Shown here one piece after another: positions 1-10,123 of a DNA stretch of 64,000 nt. Numbering within the stretch: position 1 is the first letter of the stretch; every line of letters begins with the position of its first letter. Below the pieces are notes generated by a model. It did no database searches. It was not told the DNA's origin and was given only the letters and a program-made list of their open reading frames with translations. Both the position numbers and the translations under genes were made by a program. The stretch is taken from positions 64,001 through 128,000 of the forward strand of contig JAUCBJ010003548.1 of the NCBI GenBank assembly GCA_032718475.1. The letters are read 5' to 3'. The DNA comes from Nemertoderma westbladi (lineage: Eukaryota > Xenacoelomorpha > Nemertodermatida > Nemertodermatidae).

Positions 1-125
1 TAAGTGCGTCACATCTCACTGTCTCACATCAAAAGGCAGAAAGGCGTATTTAAAGTAAAGCTTCTTAACCCCAATACATAGTTTGATTTACCGGTACCGG
101 TACCGTAATACAGTAATAGTGCAAT

Positions 126-1070
126 ATGAATTTATTATTGAGGAGTTTTGTAACCAGTGGATTCCGCAAAGGGAACGATTTTCAGATATATTCGAAACCC
201 ACCCGATATATACCGGTAACTACTACAGCCTTAAGGAATCACTCCAATCTCAAATTATTTTGTAACTCAACTACTCGAAACTCAATAGGCCTAATAATAC
301 AACGGCATTATTACCGAGATGGTCCGGCCAGGGTCCCAAAGCGAGTGAAGATATCGAATCATCATCCGAAATACGGCTACCTCGTGTATCTGAACACTGA
401 CGAAGGTATAACCCATAGGATAATGGGGTTCAATTTCATACCAATAATGGGTCTGTTGGTAGACATACTGCTGGCCACCAGTAGCACAGCCATAGTGACA
501 GTCGGTGGTCTATTACTAAGTTCCAGTAGGTGGCTATACAATATACAACCAGTAAAACTGGGTCTTTTCACTCCTACACAGTTGTTCGGGGCAACCCTAA
601 TGACCACGTTTATATTTTGTTTGATTTCCTTTACGTTCCACTTGTTCCTTCAGAACATAGTGCTATTAATGTACAGACACCCGGACACCGGAGTATATAC
701 TACCGTTAAATGTTCGCGGTGGTGGTTATGGAAGAATTACACGTCATTTGAATTGGATGACATTACTGTAGAATATAAAGAGAACACAATAACTTTGGTG
801 TTTAGAGACAAGTTGTTTTTATTGGATAAATTCTTTATATTGGATGATTTTAAGTTTATTGACAAGGAGGCGTTATTAGAGGTCGCCAAGGCAGCACAAC
901 TCCGCGGGATTAGGGAGGGACTGAGGGAGCACCCGGAATGGGAGGAGGGGATGAAGGGGGCGGGAGGTGAGGCGGAGTGGGGAAAGTTAAAGTTGGATAA
1001 AAGGAGGGAAAATATAAAAACGGAGTTAGAGAAAAAACGTAAAGATCGAATGAAACGAGAAACTCGGTAG
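126..1070 (+). CDS. TMEM186-like mitochondrial membrane protein (TMEM70/TMEM186/TMEM223 family)
   Basis: Intronless 314-residue ORF that starts at the first good ATG and ends at TAG. The first ~60 residues are rich in R, S, T and N and poor in acidic residues, which fits a mitochondrial presequence. Residues ~85-95 (YGYLVYLNTDEG) lead into two hydrophobic segments at ~100-135 and ~155-185. A block around MYRHPDTGVY and RWWLWKNYTSFELDDI follows, resembling the family pattern after the second membrane helix (aromatic W-x-W region, then a D-I turn). The C-terminal ~55 residues are highly charged and have no obvious family counterpart, making the protein longer than vertebrate TMEM186 (about 210 residues). 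Family members act in the mitochondrial inner membrane in respiratory-complex assembly (TMEM186 in complex I, TMEM70 in complexes I and V). Which member this is cannot be settled by eye; TMEM186 fits best. An AATAAA lies at 1433. Confidence 0.6.
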   Translation: MNLLLRSFVTSGFRKGNDFQIYSKPTRYIPVTTTALRNHSNLKLFCNSTTRNSIGLIIQRHYYRDGPARVPKRVKISNHHPKYGYLVYLNTDEGITHRIMGFNFIPIMGLLVDILLATSSTAIVTVGGLLLSSSRWLYNIQPVKLGLFTPTQLFGATLMTTFIFCLISFTFHLFLQNIVLLMYRHPDTGVYTTVKCSRWWLWKNYTSFELDDITVEYKENTITLVFRDKLFLLDKFFILDDFKFIDKEALLEVAKAAQLRGIREGLREHPEWEEGMKGAGGEAEWGKLKLDKRRENIKTELEKKRKDRMKRETR

Positions 1071-1733
1071 GGACAGTTTACGGAATAATTTTTTAGTTGT
1101 GTTATAATTATATATAGAATCCCAATGTGTCGATTTTATAGTTTATTGAATATTTAATATCTTTACTGATTTATATTGTTATTCATTTCTATGAAGGGAA
1201 CGTATGCCGGATTAATTTATATTTGTTTGGCCCCCTCCCTGCAGCCAATAATTTATAAACTGAATACAATCTTCTTAATATACCATTAATGTTGAACATA
1301 AGTCAACATTTATTCTCAAAAAATATATTTTTAAATATTAATTATGATGTCATTATTTTTCGAATTAAAATACCCTCTCGTCCCTTAGTGATTCTCGCAC
1401 GCTGTGCTCGGGAGTTCTGGGATTGAGCGGTAAATAAAATAATATATTTACTGTAGAATAAATGATTAATAAATACTTTGTCCCACATACGAGCTAATAT
1501 TAAATTTATGTATTTTTCTAAGCGAACTCTTTATCTCTTTTGTTTAATAAACTGGAAAATTGACAAGTTATATAATGTTTTAACAATAAACTGCGGCAGC
1601 TGGTTGGCTGTTTATATCCGATAGCTTTATTAACTTCAATTTCTAATTTCTGTTATATTTTCCTAAATAATGATTTTCCTAACTGATATTATTATCTTTA
1701 CTGTAATTATTTCGTCATTTCAAGTAATCCACA
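1071..1733. other. intergenic, AT-rich
   Basis: No coding signal seen. It holds the 3' flank of the TMEM-like gene (candidate AATAAA at 1433-1438) and the upstream region of GUF1. No LDLa-like exon is visible here on the - strand. Confidence 0.5.
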
Positions 1734-3773
1734 ATGTTGGTTTCGTTGTCTAGTAAACCCGCCCTTGGGACTCTAAGAAGGAATTGGAGTGCTAGAAATA
1801 GTCTCCCCGCGAAACCGCCCTTAGTAACCGTACCCGTCTGCGTAGCAACCGTAAGTCGCTGCTTAACAACCGGGTCTACACGCAAAGAGCGGCCTTCCTA
1901 CACCGACCTAGATGAATACACCCCGGACACGATACGGAACTTCAGTATAATAGCGCACGTAGACCACGGTAAATCCACCCTAGCAGACAGACTGCTGGAA
2001 GCAACCGGCACCATAGTGGGTGACGGTAACGCCAACTCGCAGATACTAGACACCCTACCAGTGGAGCGACAACGAGGTATAACCGTGAAAGCCAACAGTT
2101 CGACGATGTTGTACACCGAACCTACAGGCCGTAAATACATGTTGAACCTTATAGACACTCCGGGGCACGTTGACTTCAGCTTCGAGGTGGAGCGGTCTCT
2201 ATCGGCCTGCCAAGGTGCGGTACTAATAGTGGACGCCTCCAAGGGCGTACAGGCGCAAACACTAGCTAATTACCGTCTAGCTACACAACGATTCGATCTG
2301 GCTATAGTGCCCGTAGTTAATAAAATTGATATTAAAAGTGCGAATGTAGAAGTTTGCGTTAAGCAAGTTGGGGAACTTTGCGGTGTTGACGATGACAAGG
2401 TGTTGAGAGTGTCGAGTAAGTTAGGTGTTGGTGTCGACACAGTTCTCTCTAGTATAGTTTCGTCTATTCCGCCCCCAGCTGGGTCTCGGGAAGCTCCTCT
2501 GGTTTGTCTCATTCACGATTCTTGGTATCTACAACACCGCGGTGCAGTGGCTAGCATCGCGGTGATACACGGTTCCATAGCGACCGGCGACACGGTCACC
2601 ATAGCATCGACCGGGGCCAAGGAGAAGGTGAGAGACTGCGGTGTCTTTCACCCTTTAGAGTTGGTGTCTACAGGGTGTCTTCGAGCTGGCCAGACTGGGT
2701 GGATGGTGGCTGGTGCCAGGCAGTTCCACAGATACACCGTGGGGGAAACGGTGTACGGTGGTGGTGAGGGGGTGCCACCAACACAAGGGGCCCAGAGACC
2801 CGTACACACCCAGAGACCCGTACTCTACGCCGGGTTACACCCAATGGAACCATCTGGGTACCTCGAACTCAAGAAGGCCGTCGACCAACTGGCTCTCAAC
2901 GACCCCAGCGTTACCATTGACGACAGTAAGACCGCGGTCTTCGGCCAAGGATTCCGTCTGGGTTTCGTGGGGCCGCTCCACATGGAGGTCTTCGTACAAC
3001 GTCTCGAGGACGAACACGCCGCTGACGTCATAGTAACCGGGGCAACCGTCCCATACAAGGCGACGCTCGTGACGAAACGTGCGGTGAAACACAATCGCGG
3101 GGAAACTTCCCTAGAAATCTACGACCCTTCAGTTTTTCCCGCTAAAGGAGACGCGGAGATTCTAGAACCAGTCGTCGTGGCGACTATAGTAACGCCTTCG
3201 GTGTACCTAGACGAAGTTATGCAGTTATGCGATGATTGTAGAGGCCATGTAGATCGTGACTTCACAGAATTAGGTAATGATACGACGTCAATAAAACTTA
3301 TATTGCCTTTAAACGAGATCATATCTACAGGATTATTCGAGCGATTGAAATCGTTGAGTTCGGGTTGCGCCAGTTTCGATTATTCGCCGAGCGGTTTCGA
3401 GAGATCAGATATCGTTAAGGTCGAGTTGCATCTGAATAAAGTTCCTTGTGATCAGCTGTCTCTGATATGTCACGCGACCAGGGTGCGTGCGGTTTCTAGG
3501 GCTCTGTGTCTCAAACTCAAGGAGTTACTGCCCCAACAGATAGTCCAGGTAGACATACAGGCGGTGGTCTATGGTCGCGTGGTTGCCAGGGAAACGAAAC
3601 GACCTTACAAGAAGGACGTCACAGCAAAGATAAAGAGTGGAGGTGACAAACTCAGGAAAATGAAACTAATTCGCGAACAGATAGCAGGGAAAAAGAAATT
3701 GAAAAGTATAAACAAAGTTATGGTACCGAAGGAAGTGTTCGCCATGGTTCTACAGATAGGCAAACAGACCTAG
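1734..3773 (+). CDS. GUF1: GUF1, mitochondrial translation factor GTPase (EF4/LepA family)
   Basis: Intronless 679-residue ORF from ATG to TAG. An ~60-residue basic leader fits a mitochondrial transit peptide. The GTPase domain starts near residue 65 with G1 AHVDHGKST (~74-82), switch I QRGITV (113-118), G3 DTPGH (141-145) and G4 NKID (196-199). EF4-specific regions follow, including a LepA-type C-terminal domain with a lysine-rich end (RPYKKDVTAKIKSGGDKLRK) and the conserved VPKEVFAMVL tail. Length matches animal GUF1 (~670). The family binds mitochondrial ribosomes and promotes back-translocation or accurate elongation under stress; this is family knowledge, not shown here. A low-similarity insert around residues 340-360 (GGGEGVPPTQGAQRPVHTQR) contains an internal HTQRP duplication. 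The lack of introns is notable because vertebrate GUF1 has many, so a retrocopy that is still open is possible. The last 14 codons seed the downstream array. Confidence 0.93.
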   Translation: MLVSLSSKPALGTLRRNWSARNSLPAKPPLVTVPVCVATVSRCLTTGSTRKERPSYTDLDEYTPDTIRNFSIIAHVDHGKSTLADRLLEATGTIVGDGNANSQILDTLPVERQRGITVKANSSTMLYTEPTGRKYMLNLIDTPGHVDFSFEVERSLSACQGAVLIVDASKGVQAQTLANYRLATQRFDLAIVPVVNKIDIKSANVEVCVKQVGELCGVDDDKVLRVSSKLGVGVDTVLSSIVSSIPPPAGSREAPLVCLIHDSWYLQHRGAVASIAVIHGSIATGDTVTIASTGAKEKVRDCGVFHPLELVSTGCLRAGQTGWMVAGARQFHRYTVGETVYGGGEGVPPTQGAQRPVHTQRPVLYAGLHPMEPSGYLELKKAVDQLALNDPSVTIDDSKTAVFGQGFRLGFVGPLHMEVFVQRLEDEHAADVIVTGATVPYKATLVTKRAVKHNRGETSLEIYDPSVFPAKGDAEILEPVVVATIVTPSVYLDEVMQLCDDCRGHVDRDFTELGNDTTSIKLILPLNEIISTGLFERLKSLSSGCASFDYSPSGFERSDIVKVELHLNKVPCDQLSLICHATRVRAVSRALCLKLKELLPQQIVQVDIQAVVYGRVVARETKRPYKKDVTAKIKSGGDKLRKMKLIREQIAGKKKLKSINKVMVPKEVFAMVLQIGKQT

Positions 3774-4475
3774 AAGGGTTCGTCATGGTTCTACAGATAG
3801 GCAAACAGACCTAGAAGTGTTCGCCATGGTTCTACAGATAGGCAAACAGACCTAGAAGTGTTCGCCATGGTTCTACAGATAGGCAAACAGACCTAGAAGT
3901 GTTCGCCATGGTTCTACAGATAGGCAAACAGACCTAGAAGTGTTCGCCATGGTTCTACAGATAGGCAAACAGACCTAGAAGTGTTCGCCATGGTTCTACA
4001 GATAGGCAAACAGACCTAGAAGTGTTCGCCATGGTTCTACAGATAGGCAAGCAGACCTAGAAGTGTTCGCCATGGTTCTACAGATAGGTAAACAGACCTA
4101 GAAGTGTTCGCCATGGTTCTACAGATAGGCAAACAGACCTAGAAGTGTTCGCCATGGTTCTACAGATAGGCAAACAGACCTAGAAGTGTTCGCCATGGTT
4201 CTACAGATAGGTAAACAGACCTAGAAGTGTTCGCCATGGTTCTACAGATAGGCAAACAGACCTCGAAGGGTTCGTCATGGTTCTACAGATAGGTAAACAG
4301 ACCTCGAAGGGTTCGTCATGGTTCTACAGATAGGTAAACAGACCTAGACGGGTTCGCCATGGTTCTACAGATAGTAGACGGGTTCGCCATGGTTCTACAG
4401 ATAGGCAAACAGACCTAGAAGTGTTCGCCATGGTTCTACAGACAGGCAAACAGACCTAGACGGGTTCGCGATGGT
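3732..4475 (+). repeat. 41-bp minisatellite derived from the GUF1 3' coding end
   Basis: About 18 head-to-tail copies of a 41-bp unit. The first copy is the last 13 codons of GUF1 plus the stop, and later copies follow directly after the stop codon. Variants are mostly single-base (gtgttcgcc/gggttcgtc, ggcaaac/ggtaaac); one copy near 4350-4380 is truncated. Because 41 is not a multiple of 3 and each unit carries the TAG, the array cannot extend the protein; it is 3' UTR or intergenic. Confidence 0.95.
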
Positions 4476-4511
4476 TTTGCTTTTGATTAAGTTATTATGT
4501 AAGCGACTTAC

Positions 4512-4652
4512 TGCAGCTGATGGGTTCGTCGGAACTTCTGTTTGTACCAGTCCACTGCTGATCGTTACAATCGTCGAGATAATCACAAGCCAGAGATCGC
4601 GAGATACAATCGCCGGTAAAACATCTGTGCTGGTTGAACTTGCAGTCATCAT
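4512..4652 (-). CDS. LDLa exon E
   Basis: 141 bp, phase 1 to 1, acceptor ...TATATTTAG and donor GTAAGT. It reads D-D-D-C-K-F-N-Q-H-R-C-F and so on, with six cysteines in LDLa order. The calcium-cage acidic residues sit in CDYLDDCND, and an extended loop precedes SSDEPISC. Because it still ends in a donor, the gene must continue further left. Confidence 0.85.
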
Positions 4653-4868
4653 CTAAATATGTTACGATATACGTTTATATATTTAATAATAAATAATTAT
4701 TAAAATAATTAGTATTATATGATAAGTTGGGCGGTATCCCAAACTACTCAACTTAATTTTACTTACTGAGCGGTGGGGGGGGGGGGGGGATATTTAAGGC
4801 TGAAGTCATGAAGATTGTAATATTTATCTATCTATTATGTGAGCGTGACTGGGGGTTGTTATACTAAC

Positions 4869-4997
4869 ATTGTTTGCAGTCCCATTCGTCACTTCCATCT
4901 CTACAGTCAGCTGTTCCGTCGCATCTTCTTTGTGGCGGTTGACATTCCCCGCCAGACGAACAATGAAACGAGCGGTCGCTGCACTCGTGGGTGTTGT
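4869..4997 (-). CDS. LDLa exon D
   Basis: 129 bp, phase 1 to 1, acceptor TTTGGCAG and donor GTTAGT. It encodes a textbook LDLa module: C-SDRSFH-C-SSGGE-C, then RRCDGTADCRDGSDEWDC with the full C-D-G-x-x-D-C-x-D-G-S-D-E calcium-binding signature. Confidence 0.92.
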
Positions 4998-5206
4998 CTG
5001 CCAAATATAAACAAATTATTAACGCTGACATGTAACGCGAAATATTACACGTAGAGTTAGGATGAAAAAGAGACGAGCCATGAAGTAAGAATGGGTGACA
5101 AATTTAACATAACAAAACAAATTTAACTGCTATTGAACGCAATTAATTAAACATATTTAACTGCTATTTAACGCAAATAAACATATTTACGCGTAATTAG
5201 ACTTAC

Positions 5207-5324
5207 CGCAGTCCATTTCTTCATCGCTGTTATCCAAACAATCCTTCTGACTATCGCAAACCCAATTCTTAGGAATACAAGTACCTTCACCCCGACAGGT
5301 GAATTGGGTTTCATCATCGCACTG
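5207..5324 (-). CDS. LDLa exon C
   Basis: 118 bp, phase 0 to 1, donor GTAAGT. The acceptor is TATTTAG before CAG, or that CAG itself (3 bp shorter, same frame). It encodes [15 protein letters not shown], then [19 protein letters not shown], a complete LDLa module. The phase-0 start matches the phase-0 end of exon B. Confidence 0.9.
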
Positions 5325-5489
5325 CTAAATAAGGAAAACATTGTATGTAAAATAGTATATAATACATAGATTAAGGTGCCGTGCTGATATGATTAATGGG
5401 GAACAACCACACCACTAAATCAAATTACTGGTTAGCAAGCAGGAAATTATAACAGCAGTTGCATCATCGTACCAACTCTGTTCTAACTG

Positions 5490-6010
5490 ACACTTTGCAG
5501 AAGAAATTCTACCTGACCATAGCTGCGTGTTTCAGTCTGCCACTAGGAGGCGAAATGTTTGAATGTGAAAATGTAATCCTACAGTATTTTGTTATTAATA
5601 ATGATTTTTAGAGGTCCTATACAGAAAAAGTTTATAATTTGCTGATACCAATCAGAGTATACTACACCGTAGGGTGTGTATTTGGGGAGACGATGACCAA
5701 TCTACAGTTCCCCAGTCTGCCGCTATTAGGGGATGAAATGTTTGAAAGAGGAAACCTACAATTTTGCTGATTATGAATGCTTTTTTTGCTGATACTTGGC
5801 ATTTGGCAGAGGACTACTACACCATAGCCTTCGTGTTTGGGGAGGACGCTAACCAGTGCAGAATTATCCAGTCTGCCACTAGGGGGCGAAATGTCTGAAA
5901 TTAAAACCTTCCATTTTAATACGATAGAGTTCCTGGAGTGACCTACTGCACTATAGGTTATGTTTGCGAGGACGCTAACCACTACTCTGCAGTTATACAG
6001 TTTTCCACTA
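5490..6010. repeat. degenerate tandem copies of a 130-180 bp unit with a CAGTCTGCC(A/G)CTAG core
   Basis: Cores at about 5533, 5710, 5868 and 6000 each read like cagtctgccactaggggg followed by cgaaatgt-type sequence. The same core recurs seven times, better preserved, at 41580-42490, showing a shared dispersed family. It lies in the intron between LDLa exons B and C. Confidence 0.7.
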
Positions 6011-6249
6011 AGGGGAAAATATCACACACAGATTAAACCTTTTCCAATTTTATTATTTGTAATCCATTGGAGGTGTTACTTGGTAGGTATCTACTACAAC
6101 ATAAAGCCTTATGTTTATTATTGTATGTAGCTGCAACTAAAACGGGATCAGTCTGTTAGTCTTATGTAAAGTTTTGTTAAGTTAATTAATTAATTTATTT
6201 ATGTTTGATATTGTCCATTTTATTGATTGACTGAATAGAAGCTTGTGAA

Positions 6250-6285
6250 CTAGAAAGCCGCGGCCGAAGGCCACGGGCTTTCTAG
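6250..6285. repeat. 36-bp GC-rich perfect-stem hairpin
   Basis: ctagaaagccgcggcc and ggccacgggctttctag are near-perfect inverted arms around a GAA loop in AT-rich DNA. A similar hairpin lies at 57963-57999. Confidence 0.7.
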
Positions 6286-6650
6286 TATTGTCATAATTTT
6301 GCGACATGCATGAAATATTATTTGGCCGGCCGTTTCCACTGGGTGAGCTACAATATTTATTCTTGCTTCAAACTTTTGCAACAAACGTTTGAATAAAGTG
6401 TCAACTCCATAAATTATTAATATTTCAACTATTCTTTCTCCGTTTTTGTGATTTATTTCATGATAAATAGCTGATATATGAAAGGTAGAATATGGAATGT
6501 TATTTAAAAACTACGTGAGGCTATTTAGTTTTCCACTTTCACTACCCAATCTCTTCTGTTTCCGGTGTATATAATGACGTTTGTCTGTTCCATAAAACGA
6601 GGACCAAATCGAGTTAACAAAAATGTATGAATTTATTGTGTTATAGTATA

Positions 6651-7115
6651 CATACATACCTATAACCCACCCCCATAGCCTCCATACATACCTATAACCC
6701 ACCCCCACAGCCTCCATCCATACCTATAACCCACCGCCACAGCCTCCATCCATACCTATAACCCACCGCCCCAGCCTCCATCCATACCTATAACCCACCC
6801 CCATAGCCTCCATCCATACCTATAACCCACCCCCACAGCGTCCATCCATACCTATAACCCACCCCCACAGCCTCCATCCATACCTATAACCCACCCCCAC
6901 AGCCTCCATCCATACCTATAACCCACCCCCACAGCCTCCATCCATACCTATAACCCACCCCCACAGCCTCCATCCATACATAACCCACCCCCACAGCCTC
7001 CATACATACCTATAACCCACCCCAACAGCCTCCATCCATACCTATAACCCACCCCCACAGCCTCCATCCATACCTATAACCCACCGCCACAGCCCCCATC
7101 CATACCTAAAACCCA
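6651..7115. repeat. 32-bp minisatellite
   Basis: About 14 copies of a unit of the form catacctataacccacccc + cacagcctccatc, ending just downstream of the 3' end of the glycosyltransferase-like gene. Open frames across it are repeat artefacts. Confidence 0.95.
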
Positions 7116-7160
7116 TCGCCCTCAGCCAATCATATTCAACGATATTTATTTCTGCACAAT

Positions 7161-8363
7161 TCATATGTAATTGAGACGCTTAAACAGAGCAGCACTATTG
7201 AATACAATCATTACGCATTGTATCAGAAAGACGACAAACAAAATAAATAATAAAAATACAACAACAATAGTTTCTGATTTCATCCCTTTTGGGCTAAGAG
7301 GGATCTTCCTATTCTCTCTGTCAGCCACGTTGGAAACGTAATGAGGGAGTAACTTCTTACGTTCATCGTCTGTACAGGATGGTTGATCTCGGTTGGCGAA
7401 ATATACAGACTGCAACATCTCACCCAATGCAGAGTCTATACAATGGACGTTGCTAGGGGAGATCTCTTCGTTGTCAAGTCTCATCCACTCATTCCGCCAT
7501 ATATGGGTGGTGTAATGACCCGTGAACCAATCGTAGTTGCCAAGCAGTTGGAGTTCAGCATCTATCCATGGCGGGTACATCAACTCCGATTCCACAACGT
7601 TTACATGTTCCGGGTTCGACTCAGCCAACTTTCCAAGAATTCCTATCCCACAAGCCCAGCATTCAGGGTCATAGGATTTGTAGGATTCGTAAAATTGTTT
7701 AAGAATAATCGAACCCTTTTCCACTACTAATACCCCGTTAAACACTCGTTCGGTGTTAGGTATATCTCTATTAGCTGTGAAACTGTGATTCCTAAATACG
7801 TCAATCCTTTGGACTCCAAACACATCGCTGTCCACATAAACTCCGCCGAACTCCATAAGAACTCGCAATCTTAGGATATCAGATTGATGTGGTCCCCTGT
7901 TATATTTGTTAGAGAATGGTATACCGAATATATTGTCTGGGGCTTCTATATCCTTAATAATAAGGTTCGGTATGAATTGTTTAATTCGAGTGAACCATGC
8001 AACTGATATTCCATCACTTCCATTAAAATGTTTTCCCATGTTGGTATGAAAATATATGAAATCCGGCTTTAAATTTCTATATACAGATAACATGCAGAGA
8101 TAGTGAAGAAATTCGTATTTATTTCGGTGTAACCAAATATAGTGAACAATGTTTGGAACTTTGTACGTTAAATTGGATAGTTCGATGGCGTTGTAGTTTT
8201 TATCAAGAATCTTATAATTCCACCAATGGAGATTTTTCACATTATTATTTAATAAATATACAGAGTTATGACCATTATAATAATATCCATATAGCAGTGA
8301 TGATGTAATTAAGACAATCAACGATAATAATACAAAGGTTAACCGCATACGTTTCATTTTCAT
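7161..8363 (-). CDS. GT32/DXD-type glycosyltransferase-like membrane protein
   Basis: Intronless, 400 residues from the ATG at 8363; the longer open frame to 8429 begins with TTG. After a short basic cytosolic tail (KMKRMR) comes one signal-anchor helix (~7-27), as in type II Golgi transferases. VPNIVHYIWLH (~69-79) and SDILRLRVLMEFGGVYVDSDVF (residues ~161-182, quoted to show the DSD) match the glycosyltransferase sugar-binding region containing a DXD motif (Pfam Gly_transf_sug), where D-x-D binds the metal-nucleotide sugar. Donor and acceptor sugars are not predictable. A second strongly hydrophobic stretch near the C terminus (~360-390, TIVVVFLLFILFVVFLIQ) is unusual for GT32 enzymes. An AATAAA on this strand lies ~10 bp past the TGA. 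The gene is nested, same strand, in the LDLa intron. Confidence 0.8.
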   Translation of the reverse strand: MKMKRMRLTFVLLSLIVLITSSLLYGYYYNGHNSVYLLNNNVKNLHWWNYKILDKNYNAIELSNLTYKVPNIVHYIWLHRNKYEFLHYLCMLSVYRNLKPDFIYFHTNMGKHFNGSDGISVAWFTRIKQFIPNLIIKDIEAPDNIFGIPFSNKYNRGPHQSDILRLRVLMEFGGVYVDSDVFGVQRIDVFRNHSFTANRDIPNTERVFNGVLVVEKGSIILKQFYESYKSYDPECWACGIGILGKLAESNPEHVNVVESELMYPPWIDAELQLLGNYDWFTGHYTTHIWRNEWMRLDNEEISPSNVHCIDSALGEMLQSVYFANRDQPSCTDDERKKLLPHYVSNVADRENRKIPLSPKGMKSETIVVVFLLFILFVVFLIQCVMIVFNSAALFKRLNYI

Positions 8364-9992
8364 AGTAAATTTTAAAATAAATTTATCAAGTTGAGGGATG
8401 AATGCAGTACAACACAACAGTAATCGCAAAAATAGTAAAAAGTATTAAATTGAAATTGAACATTCAGCTGTCCTCGAATACACTGTCTTAATTCAGGGAC
8501 ACCCACTAAATTCCTATTGTAACTTGATTTTCAGCGACATAACTTGTTCTAAGTTAAACTGGCAACGTGTTTACGCGAAGCAACTTGATCAGCAACATGT
8601 TTTGCTCATCAAGTCGCTGACAAAGTTGCCACTTGAAACCGGCCTTAAAAGTTATAAATCTTATTGAGATCGCATGAAATTAAAACAAATAGAGTTTTGT
8701 AAATCCCACCAATTATTGGAGGTTATTACAATTGATATTTCATCACTCTCCTGTCGAAAAACCTATTTTTATTGACTTATATTTATTGTATTGGCAATGT
8801 TATAATAACTTGCAACTCTAAAATCTATCCCCAAAATGATAATTTCACATAGAGACGAGATATTAATTCGCTGAAGACAAGATTTGCGACCACCCCCCGT
8901 CTATTTTCTTAAACCCTTGTTTCAATAAAGTGCAGTTTTTTTGCAGATTTAGTAAAGGAATGCAAAACTATTTATGTTGCAAATTTCATACGATTTTATT
9001 AAGATTTGTAGAAAGTATATAATATATTTCCTATTAAGTGAACTATACATTTTATAGAAGCCTCGCCGCTGCGATGCTTAGTGATGTAGAGTTCCTGTAA
9101 TAATTGATGTTTCGCACAGAACTATGTTATGTATGGGGGAGTAAATCGATATAGTAGTTGTATATCCCCGCTACTTCTTATTGTATACTGCCGTTGTCCT
9201 ATTGGGGCTATCAACATTTACTTAACGGCGCACCATTGATATACACAACTTAAACCAAGTAAATTTGAATGTGTTCAGTTTAAATGAACTTGTAGGAGCT
9301 GGTTACAGTGGCACGTTATTCTAACCAAACCAATAAACGAAACCCAATAGAACAGGTTACAGTTTTATTTTTTGAGAATAATCAGCTGTTATTTGCGTTG
9401 GATTTCCCCTGGAAAGGGATGAATTTTTATTGCGACGAAAGCCCCCTCCTATCTGTAATTATTACATTATTTTTCGAATTAAATTACTTATTTCCCTAAT
9501 GTAACTCAATGTTGCACGACATCGTGTTTTCCAACACCCCCTGTCGAAGCTATCAGATACTATAAATAAGTTGATAACAGTCCGATAAAGTATTGTAACT
9601 CATCATGCTACTTGTATTTAATTTAAATCCCATAAATCTCAATGATATACTTTCGGCCAATAATGAACGATTGATATTAAAGAAACCCGGAAAGTGTTCA
9701 TTAGAACCATTTCCACACTTTGCTATCCATTTTGTCTTTTAGCTCTCAATTTCTAGACCCCGGACCGGACGCTCTGCAATGTCCAGGGTGTGGGGGATGA
9801 ATATCACTCATTGGTGTATTTTTACGCCACAACCATTAAATTACGGCTATCAGCTAAAAAATAGTTTGTACTAGTACCGCGTGTGGTGTACGTGTTCTCG
9901 AGTTTGAGTACTGTGATTATTAAACAAGAAGAACGAGAACAGAACCAACCCCTCTTCCCCACACCACCACATTCACCTACCCCATCACTTAC
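8364..9992. other. LDLa intron remainder with TE relics
   Basis: No gene seen. 8860-8900 and 9290-9480 resemble the arms of the element at 26989-27862 (shared phrases such as gatattaattcgc, cagctgttattt and gatgaatttttattgcg), so this is likely an older copy. Confidence 0.5.
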
Positions 9993-10123
9993 CTCTACCT
10001 GACACTGCGGGTTCCTTTCATCGTCGCCATCGGGACAATTGCGTACGCCGTTGCATAGCAACCCTAAAGGTATACACCTCCCCCGGTTGCATTCGAATTC
10101 TTCTCGACTGCAGGTAATTAATC
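9993..10123 (-). CDS. LDLa exon B
   Basis: 131 bp, phase 1 to 0, acceptor TTTTTTAG and donor GTAAGT. It encodes LIT-C-SREEFE-C-NRGR-C-IPLGLLCNGVRNCPDGDDE, then NPQC, with six cysteines and an intact C-N-G-x-x-N-C-x-D-G-D-D-E calcium motif. Confidence 0.92.

Noticed and set aside
6250-6285. Rho-independent terminator
   Set aside because: Strong hairpin, but no T tract and a eukaryotic context; more likely a transposon remnant.
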